From Sphingomonas jatrophae (lineage in GTDB: Bacteria; Pseudomonadota; Alphaproteobacteria; Sphingomonadales; Sphingomonadaceae), in contig NZ_FOZG01000001.1 in the NCBI RefSeq assembly GCF_900113315.1, positions 1,550,001-1,614,000 on the forward strand: a DNA stretch of 64,000 nucleotides, in the 5' to 3' direction. Positions 51,095 through 59,917 of this stretch are shown here, one piece after another. The position numbers and the translations under genes are program-made. Within the stretch, counting starts at the first letter, position 1. Each line of letters begins with the position of its first letter. Below the pieces are notes generated by a model. The model did no database searches. It had not been told where the DNA came from and was given only the letters and a program-made list of their open reading frames with translations.

Positions 51095-53518
51095 ATGAGC
51101 CGTTCCGGACGGATGCGAGGGCGCGATCGCGCGGTCCTGCTCGCCACCATCGCGACGATCGTTCCGGCGGCCTCCGCCGCTGCGGCAGGCCAGGATGCGG
51201 CCACCGCCCCCGTCGGCGCCGATGCGCCTGCGCCAGCCGGGCTGGAGGACATCATCGTCACCGCCCGCCGCCGTGCGGAGGCCAGCCAGACGGTGCCCGT
51301 CGCCGTCACCAGCTTCAGCCAGCAGTCGCTCGACAATCGCCACATCACCGCGGCGCAGGATCTGCAGGGACAGGTGCCGTCGCTGCTGATCGGCGCGGCG
51401 GGGCAGACGCGCAGCACCGAGACGTTCACGCTGCGCGGGCAGGGCACCACCTTCCTGTCGTCGCCCGGCGTCGTCACCTATTTCGCCGAGGCGGCGCTGG
51501 TGCCGGGCACCTTCGTCAGCACGCAGGGGCCGCCCGGCATGCTGCTCGACCTCAGCAACATCCAGGTGTTGCGCGGGCCGCAGGGCACCTTGTTCGGCCG
51601 CAACACGACGGGCGGCGCGATCCTGCTCGAGCCCGCCCGGCCGACCGAGCGGGCCGGCGGCTATCTCCAGGGCCAGATCGGCAATTATCGCGACCGCGAG
51701 ATCGAGGGCGTCGTCAACCTGCCGCTGGTCGAGGACAAGCTGCTGGTCCGCGCCGCGGGCCGCTTCGTCGATCGGCGCGGCTATACGAAGGACGTCGTGA
51801 CCGGCCGCGATTACGACAACCGCCATTATTATACCGGCCGCCTCGGCATCACCTTCCGCCCGGCCGAGGGGATCGAGAATTATCTCGTCGCCTATGGCAC
51901 GCGCAGCAGCGACAATGGCACCGGCTATGTGCTGGCGCAGTTCAACGTGCCGCTGCTCGCCTCGCGCTTCGCCACGCGCGGCGGGTGCGTCGGCGTCGGG
52001 CTCGGCCCCAACTGCTCGGTCCTGACCGCGCTGGCCACCGCGCAGCAAGGGCGGGACGAGCGCCACGTGGCGGACCTGCGCAACAGCTATTCCAAGGTGC
52101 GCGGCTGGGGCGTGCACGATACGCTCAGCATCGACCTGTCGGACACGCTGACGCTGCGCAACATCGCCAGCTACGGCAAGCTGCGCGCGAATATCGGCTT
52201 CGATGCGGACGGCAGCCCGATCAACATCTATGCGGTGCGCGCGCCCGCGGGCCTGCCGCTCGATGCGACATGGCAGTGGACGGAGGAATTGCAGCTGCAG
52301 GGCAATGCGCTGGCGGACAAGCTGACCTATGTCGTCGGCGGCTATGCCGATCGCTCCAAGGCGGACGGGCCGCAGGGCCAGTTGAGCAACAGCACGCTGC
52401 TGGAGACGACGACGCTGCGCGATTTCGACCGCAAATCCTATGCGGTCTATGCGCAGGGCGGGTTCGACTTCGGTGCGCTGACGCCCTCGCTCGACGGGCT
52501 GAAGCTGACCGCAGGCATCCGCCGCACCTGGGATCGGTCGAGCGGGTTCGGCATCGCCTATCGCACCACGGCGACGGGCGGCGTTGCCTGCGCCAACGGC
52601 GTCAGCAGCAATCCGCAGACCCCCGCCGATTGCGCGCTCAACGCCTCCGCCCGCGCCGCCGCGACGACGTGGACGGCGGGCATCGATTACAGCGGCGTCC
52701 GCAACCTGCTCCTCTATGCCAAGGCGAGCCGCGGCTACAAGAATGGCGGCATCAACTATTCGGCGGTCAATATCGAGCGGGACCGGTTCGAGCCCGAATA
52801 TGTCAAGACCTATGAAGCCGGCTTCAAGTCGGATCTCCGCCTCGGCACAGTGCCCGCACGGCTGAACCTGACCGCGTTCAAGACCAAGTATCGCAATATC
52901 CAGCGTGCCGGCGGCGACTTCAACCCGCGCACGTTCGCCTCGGGCGCGATCGTGCTCAACGCCGGCTCGGCGACGATCAACGGGATCGAGCTGGAGGGGC
53001 AGGTGGCGCCGGCGCGCTGGTTCAGCCTGTCGGGCAATTATTCCTATCTCGATGCGGGCTATGACGAGTTCCTGTTCCCCGTGCTCCAGCCGACGCTGGA
53101 TTGTTCGGGCCGGCAGGTGAGCGGCACCGCCAACTTCAAGTGCATGCCCTTCCAGTTCGCGCCCAAGCACCAGTTCAGCCTGACGGGCAATCTCACGCTG
53201 CCGCTCGCCGGCGATGCGGGGGAGCTGGGCCTCGTCGTCACCTATGCGCATATCGACCAGCAGTTCACGCTGGCGACCGCGCTGGAGGCGGACGAGCCGG
53301 GATCGATGCTGGAGGGCTATGACCTCGTCAACGCGACGCTGACGTGGCGCGACGTGATGGGGGCGCCGGTGGATGCCAGCCTGTTCGCCACCAACCTGTT
53401 CGACAAGACCTATCGCACGTCGAACACCAACAGCTATCGTACGCTGGGCGTCCAATCGACGCTCTATGGCGAGCCGCGCATGTACGGCGTGCGGCTGCGC
53501 TACCGGTGGGGATCGTGA
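51095..53518 (+). CDS. TonB-dependent receptor
   Basis: Outer-membrane receptor, 807 aa, starting at ATG 51095 after GGGGAGGAAG; the frame upstream to 51005 is unsupported. Signal sequence to about residue 30. Plug: EDIIVTARRRAEASQTVPVAVT near 48-69, LRGPQGTLFGRNTTGGAI near 160. Ends YRWGS without the usual terminal aromatic residue. First gene of a unit with AtuA, a Coq4-like protein and an NTF2-like protein. Similar in length and plug to the receptor at 34467. Confidence 0.93.
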   Translation: MSRSGRMRGRDRAVLLATIATIVPAASAAAAGQDAATAPVGADAPAPAGLEDIIVTARRRAEASQTVPVAVTSFSQQSLDNRHITAAQDLQGQVPSLLIGAAGQTRSTETFTLRGQGTTFLSSPGVVTYFAEAALVPGTFVSTQGPPGMLLDLSNIQVLRGPQGTLFGRNTTGGAILLEPARPTERAGGYLQGQIGNYRDREIEGVVNLPLVEDKLLVRAAGRFVDRRGYTKDVVTGRDYDNRHYYTGRLGITFRPAEGIENYLVAYGTRSSDNGTGYVLAQFNVPLLASRFATRGGCVGVGLGPNCSVLTALATAQQGRDERHVADLRNSYSKVRGWGVHDTLSIDLSDTLTLRNIASYGKLRANIGFDADGSPINIYAVRAPAGLPLDATWQWTEELQLQGNALADKLTYVVGGYADRSKADGPQGQLSNSTLLETTTLRDFDRKSYAVYAQGGFDFGALTPSLDGLKLTAGIRRTWDRSSGFGIAYRTTATGGVACANGVSSNPQTPADCALNASARAAATTWTAGIDYSGVRNLLLYAKASRGYKNGGINYSAVNIERDRFEPEYVKTYEAGFKSDLRLGTVPARLNLTAFKTKYRNIQRAGGDFNPRTFASGAIVLNAGSATINGIELEGQVAPARWFSLSGNYSYLDAGYDEFLFPVLQPTLDCSGRQVSGTANFKCMPFQFAPKHQFSLTGNLTLPLAGDAGELGLVVTYAHIDQQFTLATALEADEPGSMLEGYDLVNATLTWRDVMGAPVDASLFATNLFDKTYRTSNTNSYRTLGVQSTLYGEPRMYGVRLRYRWGS

Positions 53519-53532
53519 GCGGGAGCCAGCCG

Positions 53533-55347
53533 ATGACCGACACTTCGTCCGCACGCGTCGTCCACATCGCCGGCGCGTCCGGCGCGCTGAACGACAGCGC
53601 CATTGCCGTGCCGCAGCTGCTGAAGGCACCGAAGCTCGATTATCTCGCCTTCGACTATCTGGGCGAGGCGGCGATGGGCCTGTTCCGCCAGTTGAAGCAG
53701 GCCAATCCGGCCTCCGGCTTCATGAGCCACTTCGTCGAAATCCATATCGGCCCCTATCTCGCCGAGCTGAAGGCGCGGAACATCCGCGTCGCGACCAATG
53801 CCGGCGGCATGAACCCGGCCGGGCTGGCGGAGATGATCCGGGAACGCGCGCGCGCACTCGATCTCGACATCAAGGTCGCCGTGGTCGAGGGCGACGACAT
53901 CGAGGCGCTGGCGCCGGAGCTTCGTGCCGAGGGCGTGCGCGACATGTTCAGCGGCGCGGCCTTTCCCGACCCGATCGGCAGCGTCAACGCCTATCTCGGC
54001 GCCTTCCCGATCGCCGCGGCCTTCGCGGCGGGGGCGGATATCGTCATCACCGGGCGCGTGGTCGACAGCGCGCTGATCCTCGGGCCGCTGATTCATGAAT
54101 TCGGTTGGGAGCCGGACGATTATGATCGCCTCGCGGCGGGCACCGTCGCCGGCCACCTGCTCGAATGCGGCGCGCAGGTGACGGGCGGCACCTTCACCGA
54201 CTGGGCAGACGTGCCCGGCTGGGCCAATATCGGCTTCCCTATCGGCGAATGCCATGCCGACGGATCGGTCGTCATCACCAAGCCCGCGGGCACGGGCGGG
54301 CTCGTCTCCATCGGCACGGTCGCGGAGCAGCTACTCTACGAGGTGAGCGACCCGCAAGCCTATATCGTCCCCGACGTGGTCTGCGATTTCAGCGCGATCG
54401 AGCTGGAGCAGGCCGGCGTGGACCGGGTGCGCGTGTCCGGCGCGCGCGGCTATCCGCCGACCGCCAGCTACAAGGTCTGCTCCACCTTCGAGGATGGCTG
54501 GCGCTCGATCGCGCTCCAGCCGATCATCGGCATCGACGCGCCGGCCAAAGCGCGCAAGCAGGCGGACGCGCTGCTGGAGCGCAGCGCGACGATGCTGCGC
54601 GAGCGCAATCTCGGGCCCTGGCGCCGCACGCATGTCGAGGTGATCGGCACCGAGGCGAGCTATGGCGAGGATGCCCGTCCGCTCAACCCGCGCGAGGTGC
54701 TGCTGAAGATCGTCGTCGATCACGACCTTGAGGAGGCCGTCGCCTTGTTCGGGCGCGAGCAGACGACCGCGATCATGAACATGGCGGTGGGCACGTCCAT
54801 CGCGCCGATCATCGCCGCGCCGCGTGCCATTCCGCTGACCGGCATGTTCCTGTTCCTGATCGACAAGGCGCGCGTGACCGCGACGGTGACGCTGGACGGC
54901 CGGTCCGTCCCCGTGCCGCCGGCGCCCGGCTCCGGCTTCGATCCCGCCATGCTCGTTCGCCCGCCCGCGCCGTCGGTGCCCGACGATGCGGAGGCGGAAG
55001 TGCCGCTGATCCGGCTGGCGTGGGCGCGCAGCGGCGACAAGGGCGATCTGTTCAACGTCGGCGTGATCGCGCGCCGCCCCGAATATCTCCCCTATATTCG
55101 CGCCAGCCTGACGCCCGAGCGGGTGGCGCACCGTTATCGCCACATGTTCGCCGATCCGGCGCGCGCGCGGGTGGACGTGTATGACGCGCCGGGCTTCCAC
55201 GCGCTGAACTTCGTCGTCCACGAGGCGCAGGGCGGCGGCATCAACCTGTCGCCCCGGCTCGACCCGGCGGCGAAGTCTATGGCACAGCATCTGCTGGAAG
55301 AAACGGTGCGCGTGCCGCGGGCACTGGCGGCTTCGCTGGCGGGCTGA
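53533..55347 (+). CDS. AtuA / DUF1446 family protein (acyclic terpene utilisation type)
   Basis: A 604-aa protein starting at ATG 53533; a GTG at 53515 overlapping the receptor stop is an alternative. The AtuA core covers residues 8 to about 450 (RVVHIAGASGALNDS, ATNAGGMNP, ITGRVVDSALILGPL). The C-terminal ~100 residues are an AtuA-associated ferredoxin-fold domain (LIRLAWARSGDKGDLFNVGVIAR). AtuA is required for citronellol/geraniol degradation in Pseudomonas, but its reaction is unknown. Its presence points to branched, isoprenoid-like or related acids as pathway compounds, as inference. Confidence 0.9.
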   Translation: MTDTSSARVVHIAGASGALNDSAIAVPQLLKAPKLDYLAFDYLGEAAMGLFRQLKQANPASGFMSHFVEIHIGPYLAELKARNIRVATNAGGMNPAGLAEMIRERARALDLDIKVAVVEGDDIEALAPELRAEGVRDMFSGAAFPDPIGSVNAYLGAFPIAAAFAAGADIVITGRVVDSALILGPLIHEFGWEPDDYDRLAAGTVAGHLLECGAQVTGGTFTDWADVPGWANIGFPIGECHADGSVVITKPAGTGGLVSIGTVAEQLLYEVSDPQAYIVPDVVCDFSAIELEQAGVDRVRVSGARGYPPTASYKVCSTFEDGWRSIALQPIIGIDAPAKARKQADALLERSATMLRERNLGPWRRTHVEVIGTEASYGEDARPLNPREVLLKIVVDHDLEEAVALFGREQTTAIMNMAVGTSIAPIIAAPRAIPLTGMFLFLIDKARVTATVTLDGRSVPVPPAPGSGFDPAMLVRPPAPSVPDDAEAEVPLIRLAWARSGDKGDLFNVGVIARRPEYLPYIRASLTPERVAHRYRHMFADPARARVDVYDAPGFHALNFVVHEAQGGGINLSPRLDPAAKSMAQHLLEETVRVPRALAASLAG

Positions 55348-55382
55348 CGGCAAAAGCGGGCGAGAAGGACGAGGAGCAGGCT

Positions 55383-56198
55383 GTGGAAGACACCCCCTAT
55401 CTGATGCGCGGCATCCAGACGGTCGAGACCGAGAGCAGCACGCTCGTCAGCTCGTCACCCTATCTGAACGAGCCGCGGCTGCGTGACTGGATCGCGACGC
55501 ACTATCTGCGCCGTAGCGGCCGCGATCTGCCGACCACCTCGGACGCCTACAAGCTGCACCGCATCCTCAGCGAAGTGCAGGACATGGACCGGATCGAGGC
55601 GCTGTTCACCGAGGAACGACGTCGCTCGCCCGATCTGGATCGCTGGTTCAGCGACGGCTTCGTCTCAACCTACACGCCCGAGGATCTGCTGACCTATCCC
55701 GAAGGCTCGCTCGGCTACACATTCGGTCGCTATCTGGTCGATAACCAGTATCAGGTCGACATCGTGCCGCGGTTCGAGCCGAAGACGCAATATCAATATT
55801 ATGCGCTGCGCAGCGGCCAGACGCATGACCTCGAGCATATCGTCTGCGGCGGCGGCTTCGACATCCTTGGGGAGCTGATCCCTTATTATGCCCGCCTCAG
55901 CAACGTGCCGCGTTTCCTCAGCGCCGAGCTGGCCGGGATGGTCAATGCCGGCCAGCTGTTCGGCTCCACCCGCATCATGATGCGCACCGGGCTGCATTAT
56001 CAGCAATCCTATCCGATGGCGCTGAAGGCGGCGCAGCACGGCATGCGCGTGGGCGAGGCATCGGGGCCGATCTTCATGGCGCGCTATGAAGACGTGTTCC
56101 ATCTGCCGATTCCCGAGGCCCGCGCGGCGCTCGGCATCCGCGAGGCGGTGGAGCTGGACACGCGCGAGGCATCGCTGGCGTGGGATGAATATCGGTAA
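55383..56198 (+). CDS. Coq4-like protein (second copy)
   Basis: A 271-aa Coq4-family protein, start GTG 55383. The HDLEH-x11-Glu metal motif is complete near residues 149-165. It is homologous over its full length to the protein at 41254 (shared SSTLVSSSPYLNEP-like N-terminus and motif region), but distant enough to be a separate functional version. It follows AtuA by 35 bases and overlaps the NTF2-like gene. The context is catabolic and no ubiquinone genes are near. Reaction not known; see the matching entry for the family role. Confidence 0.85.
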   Translation: MEDTPYLMRGIQTVETESSTLVSSSPYLNEPRLRDWIATHYLRRSGRDLPTTSDAYKLHRILSEVQDMDRIEALFTEERRRSPDLDRWFSDGFVSTYTPEDLLTYPEGSLGYTFGRYLVDNQYQVDIVPRFEPKTQYQYYALRSGQTHDLEHIVCGGGFDILGELIPYYARLSNVPRFLSAELAGMVNAGQLFGSTRIMMRTGLHYQQSYPMALKAAQHGMRVGEASGPIFMARYEDVFHLPIPEARAALGIREAVELDTREASLAWDEYR

Positions 56199-56703
56199 GC
56201 CGGGCATGCGGCGCTTCGATCCGGAGACGGCGGCGATCGTCGTCGAATTGCAGCAGATGCTGTTCGACTTCGGCCACGAGATCGACGCCAATCAGGGGCG
56301 GAACATCACCGCTTTCTATGCCGAGGATGGCGTGTGGGAGCTGGGGGATCGCCACCTCGCCGGCGACGCCGCCATCCGCGACTTCTACACCGATCATTAT
56401 GCGCGGATCGCGCGCGAGCAGAAGGACGGCCAGCGCCAGTTGCTCCACGCCTTCGTCAACGTGCGCGTCAGCGTGGCCGAGGATCGCCGCCACGCCACGC
56501 TCGACTTCTTCAACCTCAACTTCTCGGCCGAGGGCGCGCGGCCGATAGAAGCCGCGCCGATTGCGCCCAACATGATCGTCGAATGCCGCATGGAGTGCCG
56601 CCGCGAGCCGGACGGCGCGTGGCGCATCACCCGCTTTGCCGGCACGCCGCAGTTCGTCGGAGGCGAGAGCGTGGCGGCGCGCCTGCTGGGGCGCGCCGGC
56701 TAA
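56185..56703 (+). CDS. SnoaL/NTF2-like protein
   Basis: A 172-aa protein (start ATG 56185, overlapping the Coq4-like gene by 14 bases; ATG 56206 is possible). FGHEIDANQGRNITAFYAEDGVWELGD near residues 26-52 and WRITRFAGTPQF at the C-terminus fit the NTF2-like fold. It is the last gene of the receptor-AtuA-Coq4 unit and converges with the MFS gene (stops overlap). The repeated pairing of Coq4-like with small or NTF2-like genes suggests joint action on an intermediate. Confidence 0.82.
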   Translation: MNIGKPGMRRFDPETAAIVVELQQMLFDFGHEIDANQGRNITAFYAEDGVWELGDRHLAGDAAIRDFYTDHYARIAREQKDGQRQLLHAFVNVRVSVAEDRRHATLDFFNLNFSAEGARPIEAAPIAPNMIVECRMECRREPDGAWRITRFAGTPQFVGGESVAARLLGRAG

Positions 56704-57911
56704 CCGCGATAGGGCTGGGTGAGGCGCGTTGCCAGCATCAGCGCGGCGGCCGCGAGGCTTGTCACGGCGAAGGTGCCGAACAGGAGGTCGTAGCCGCCCG
56801 TGCGGTCATATGTTTCCCCGGCGAAACGCACCACCACCGCCCCGGTCAGCGCCGTCACCGGCGTCATCAGCCCGCGCACGGTGCCGAACGAGGTGGGCCC
56901 GAACCGGTCCGCCAGCAGCGCGTAGAAGATGGGTGCGACCGTGCCCGAACACACGCCCACCATTGCCGCACAGGCGGCCAGCGCCGGAAAGCTCCGGCTG
57001 ACGAGAAAGCCGCCGCTGATCAGCGCGCCGAGCGCGAACAGCAGCGCCAGCAGGATGATCCGGTCGATCCGATCGGCCACCTGCGACATGAGCAGCTTGG
57101 CCGCGATCGCGGACCCGCCCGAGATCGAGATCAAGGTCGTCGCCTGCAACAGGGTCAGCCCCTCGCCGACGGCGAGCGGCACCAGCGTGATCGAGATGGC
57201 CTGCGCCATGCCGAGGACGAGCGCGGTGCTGATCCCGATCGACCAGAATTGCGGCATGCGCAGCACCGCGGCGACGGGCATCGGTGCGCCGCTTGCACCG
57301 CGCTGGCCGGCGGGCGTCGCGGGCTGTTCGATCCGTCCCTCCTCCTCGCCCGGCCGCTCGCGCACCAGCGCGGTGACGATCAGCAGCACCGCGCCCGATG
57401 CGACACCGAGGATGACCAGCGCCGTGCGCCAGCCCTGCGCATGGACCAGCCAGCCGATCAGCGGCGTCACCGCGATGCTGCCGAACGACATGCCCATCGC
57501 CGCCAGCATCATCGCCTTGCCGCGCCGCGCGGTGAACCAGCGCGCGAGCAGCGCCGAGACGGTGATCGTGCCCGCCGCCGAAATGGCGATGGCCAGCGGC
57601 ACCGCCATCACCGCCGCGCTCAGCCACAGCGAGCGCGACAGGCCCAGCGTCACGAAGGACAGGCCGAACAGCAGGGCTGCCGCGGCCATGATGCGGCGGG
57701 CGGGAATGCGGTCCAGCAGACGGCCGACGAGAGGCGCGAACACGGCGTTGCCGAAGTTGAGCAGGATCAGCCCGCTGTTCATGTTGGCGCGCGAGAGGCC
57801 GAACTCGGCGGAGACGGGCAGGACGAACAAGCCGAAGGCGTTGAACGTCGCGCCGATGACGATCATGTAGACGACGGCGCCCAGCGCGACGATGTTCCAG
57901 CCGAAATACAT
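56700..57911 (-). CDS. MFS transporter
   Basis: A 403-aa major facilitator with about twelve hydrophobic segments. The PVSAEFGLSRANMNSGLILLNFGNAVFAPLVGRLLDRIPARRI stretch is the typical first-repeat signature of the monocarboxylate/oxalate-formate-like branch. Last gene of the minus-strand unit (receptor, P450, reductase, MFS). It probably transports an acid across the inner membrane. Confidence 0.9.
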   Translation of the reverse strand: MYFGWNIVALGAVVYMIVIGATFNAFGLFVLPVSAEFGLSRANMNSGLILLNFGNAVFAPLVGRLLDRIPARRIMAAAALLFGLSFVTLGLSRSLWLSAAVMAVPLAIAISAAGTITVSALLARWFTARRGKAMMLAAMGMSFGSIAVTPLIGWLVHAQGWRTALVILGVASGAVLLIVTALVRERPGEEEGRIEQPATPAGQRGASGAPMPVAAVLRMPQFWSIGISTALVLGMAQAISITLVPLAVGEGLTLLQATTLISISGGSAIAAKLLMSQVADRIDRIILLALLFALGALISGGFLVSRSFPALAACAAMVGVCSGTVAPIFYALLADRFGPTSFGTVRGLMTPVTALTGAVVVRFAGETYDRTGGYDLLFGTFAVTSLAAAALMLATRLTQPYRG

Positions 57912-57974
57912 GGGGCCTCCTGATCCGGGCGCGTCCGAGGCCCATTCGGTGGATGGTGACGGCGGGATGCCCGC

Positions 57975-58691
57975 TCAGGCGCGGGAGCGGGCGAGCGCCT
58001 CGGCCGTCATCGCGCGCGCCTTGGCCAGCGCCTCGGCCCGGTAGGTGGCGACGAGATCGGACTGCGAAGCGGCGAGTGCGTCGCGCATCGCTGGCAGGTC
58101 GAGGTTGCGGCAATAGCCGGCGGTGCCGGGCTGCTGCCGCCAGGACTCCGCCAGCGGCCCTGCGTCCAGCCCGTCGAAGCCGAGCGCCTCGGCCAGATCG
58201 ATCGCCTTCCGCTTGGCCGCCATGTCGTCGCCCGCGATCGGCACGCAGATGCGGCCGGGCGTGCCCTTCGGGTGGCCGCCGTCGACGATGGTGGCGGCAT
58301 GGATGGTGTTGAACATCTTGAGCACCGGCCGGCCGATCCGCTCCGCCACCCACACGCTGTCGGGCATGCCCGCCTCGATGGCGGCAATCTCGCCGTCGCG
58401 GATCGGGTAATGGTTGTTCGCATCCAGCACGATCGTGTCGGCGGGCGTCTGCGCGAACAGGCCGGGCGGCAGCGCGGCGACGGCATGCTGCGGGATGGCG
58501 ATCAGCACGAAATCGCGCGCGGTGGCCGCCGCCTCGACCGTCACGGGGACGATGCCAATCGCGGCGGCCTTGTCGGCGAGCGAGGCAGGCCCGCGGCTAT
58601 TGGCCATGCGCACCTCAGCCCCGAGCGGCACCAAGCGCCGCGCGACCGCGCTGCCGATGCCGCCTGCGCCGATGATGCCCACCTGCCACAT
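57975..58691 (-). CDS. NAD(P)-binding reductase (F420-dependent NADP reductase-like)
   Basis: A 238-aa Rossmann protein. N-terminal GIIGAGGIGSAVARRL at residues 5-20, then ANSRGPASL (Ser/Arg suggest NADP). The middle section shows VLIAIPQHAV and VLDANNHYP, and the C-terminal segment VPIAGDDMAAKRKAIDLAEALGFDGLDAGPL is the mark of the F420_oxidored/NPDR group. Substrate not predictable. Lies 18 bases after the P450 on the same strand. A short GCGGG-CAT-CCCGC hairpin touches its stop. Confidence 0.85.
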   Translation of the reverse strand: MWQVGIIGAGGIGSAVARRLVPLGAEVRMANSRGPASLADKAAAIGIVPVTVEAAATARDFVLIAIPQHAVAALPPGLFAQTPADTIVLDANNHYPIRDGEIAAIEAGMPDSVWVAERIGRPVLKMFNTIHAATIVDGGHPKGTPGRICVPIAGDDMAAKRKAIDLAEALGFDGLDAGPLAESWRQQPGTAGYCRNLDLPAMRDALAASQSDLVATYRAEALAKARAMTAEALARSRA

Positions 58692-58709
58692 CGAAAACCG
58701 TCCTTCCTG

Positions 58710-59906
58710 TCAGCGCGCGACGAGAATCGCCGGGATCGGCTGATGCCCGAGACTGCCGGGCAGCGGCGGGTAGGTGGCGCCCGCGACCGGCTCCATCCGC
58801 TCCAGCCGGTCGAGCAGCGCCGTCACCGCGACCTGCGCCTCCATCCGCGCCAGCGCCGCGCCGGGGCAGACGTGCGAGCCGGCGCCGAAGGCGAGGTGGC
58901 GGCGCGGCTCCGCCCGGTCAAGGCGGAAGTCCCGGCCCTCGTCAAAGACCGCTTCGTCATGATTGGCCGAGCCGATGCCCATCTCCACCCACGCCCCCGC
59001 TGGCAGCGTGATGCCGCGGATATTGGTCTCGCGCACGCAGCGCCGCGTCGTCCGCTGCACGGGGGAGTCTCGCCTGAGCGACTCCTCGACGAAGGTCGGC
59101 ACCAGCGCGCGATCCGCCTGAAGCGTCGCCCATAAAGCCGCATCCTGCACCAGCCGGTTGACGAGATGCGCCAGCAGCGAGCGCGTGGTGTGGACGCCGG
59201 CCTGGATGAGGAAGTGCAGCTGTGTGATGATCTCCGCATCGCTGAGCGGCGCGCCCTCCACCTCGGCGGCGAGCATCAGCGCCATCAGATCATTGGACGG
59301 CGTGGCCATCGCGCGCTGCTGCGCCAGATAGTCGCGGAAGAAGATGTGGCTGGCGGGCCCGCCCGGCGGCACACCGGGCGTGGCGGGGCGCTGCATCAGC
59401 GTGCCATCCCACGACCACACCATGAACGCCTGCGCCGCCGCCTCGTCCAGCGCCATGATCCGCGCCATGGCGAAGGCGGGGATGGCCATGGCATAATCGT
59501 CGTGCAAATTGGCCGGGCGGCTGGCCAGCATCGCATCGATCAGCCGGTGGCATTCGGCCGCGATCAGCGGCTCGATCTGCCGGAGCCTGGCGCTCGACAT
59601 GGCGGCGGTGAGCAGGCGGCGGATCGCCTTGTGCCGCGGCTCCTCGATCTCACTCAGATAATGCTGCTCTGCCGGGATCGTCTCGACGCCGCCGGGCAGG
59701 CCGGTGATCGGGCCGAGATCGGCGCGGAACGTGTCGACATCGGTCAGCGCGGCGGCGACATCGTCGAAGCGGGAGAGATACCAGGCGCCCGCCGGCGTGC
59801 GGAAGACGGGTGCCTCGCACCGGATGCGCGCGAGCTTATCGAACGGCACGCCTTCGCTGGCGAAGCGCGGATCATGTGGATCGAAGGCGATATCCGCCGC
59901 GCTCAC
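58710..59906 (-). CDS. Cytochrome P450
   Basis: A 398-aa bacterial P450, GTG start 59906, 12 bases past the receptor stop. The ExxR motif is in VEESLRRDSP near residue 276. The heme-binding FGAGSHVCPGAAL near 340-352 has the thiolate Cys. In the I-helix the sequence is AGVHTT near 236-241, where most P450s have an acidic residue before the Thr; here it is His. It would hydroxylate or otherwise oxidise the imported compound with electrons from a ferredoxin system not in the window. Confidence 0.92.
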   Translation of the reverse strand: MSAADIAFDPHDPRFASEGVPFDKLARIRCEAPVFRTPAGAWYLSRFDDVAAALTDVDTFRADLGPITGLPGGVETIPAEQHYLSEIEEPRHKAIRRLLTAAMSSARLRQIEPLIAAECHRLIDAMLASRPANLHDDYAMAIPAFAMARIMALDEAAAQAFMVWSWDGTLMQRPATPGVPPGGPASHIFFRDYLAQQRAMATPSNDLMALMLAAEVEGAPLSDAEIITQLHFLIQAGVHTTRSLLAHLVNRLVQDAALWATLQADRALVPTFVEESLRRDSPVQRTTRRCVRETNIRGITLPAGAWVEMGIGSANHDEAVFDEGRDFRLDRAEPRRHLAFGAGSHVCPGAALARMEAQVAVTALLDRLERMEPVAGATYPPLPGSLGHQPIPAILVAR

Positions 59907-59917
59907 CGCCGCCTCCG

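Noticed and set aside
57962-57974. GCGGG-ATG-CCCGC as a terminator after the reductase
   Set aside because: Only five pairs and no T-run; too weak to call.
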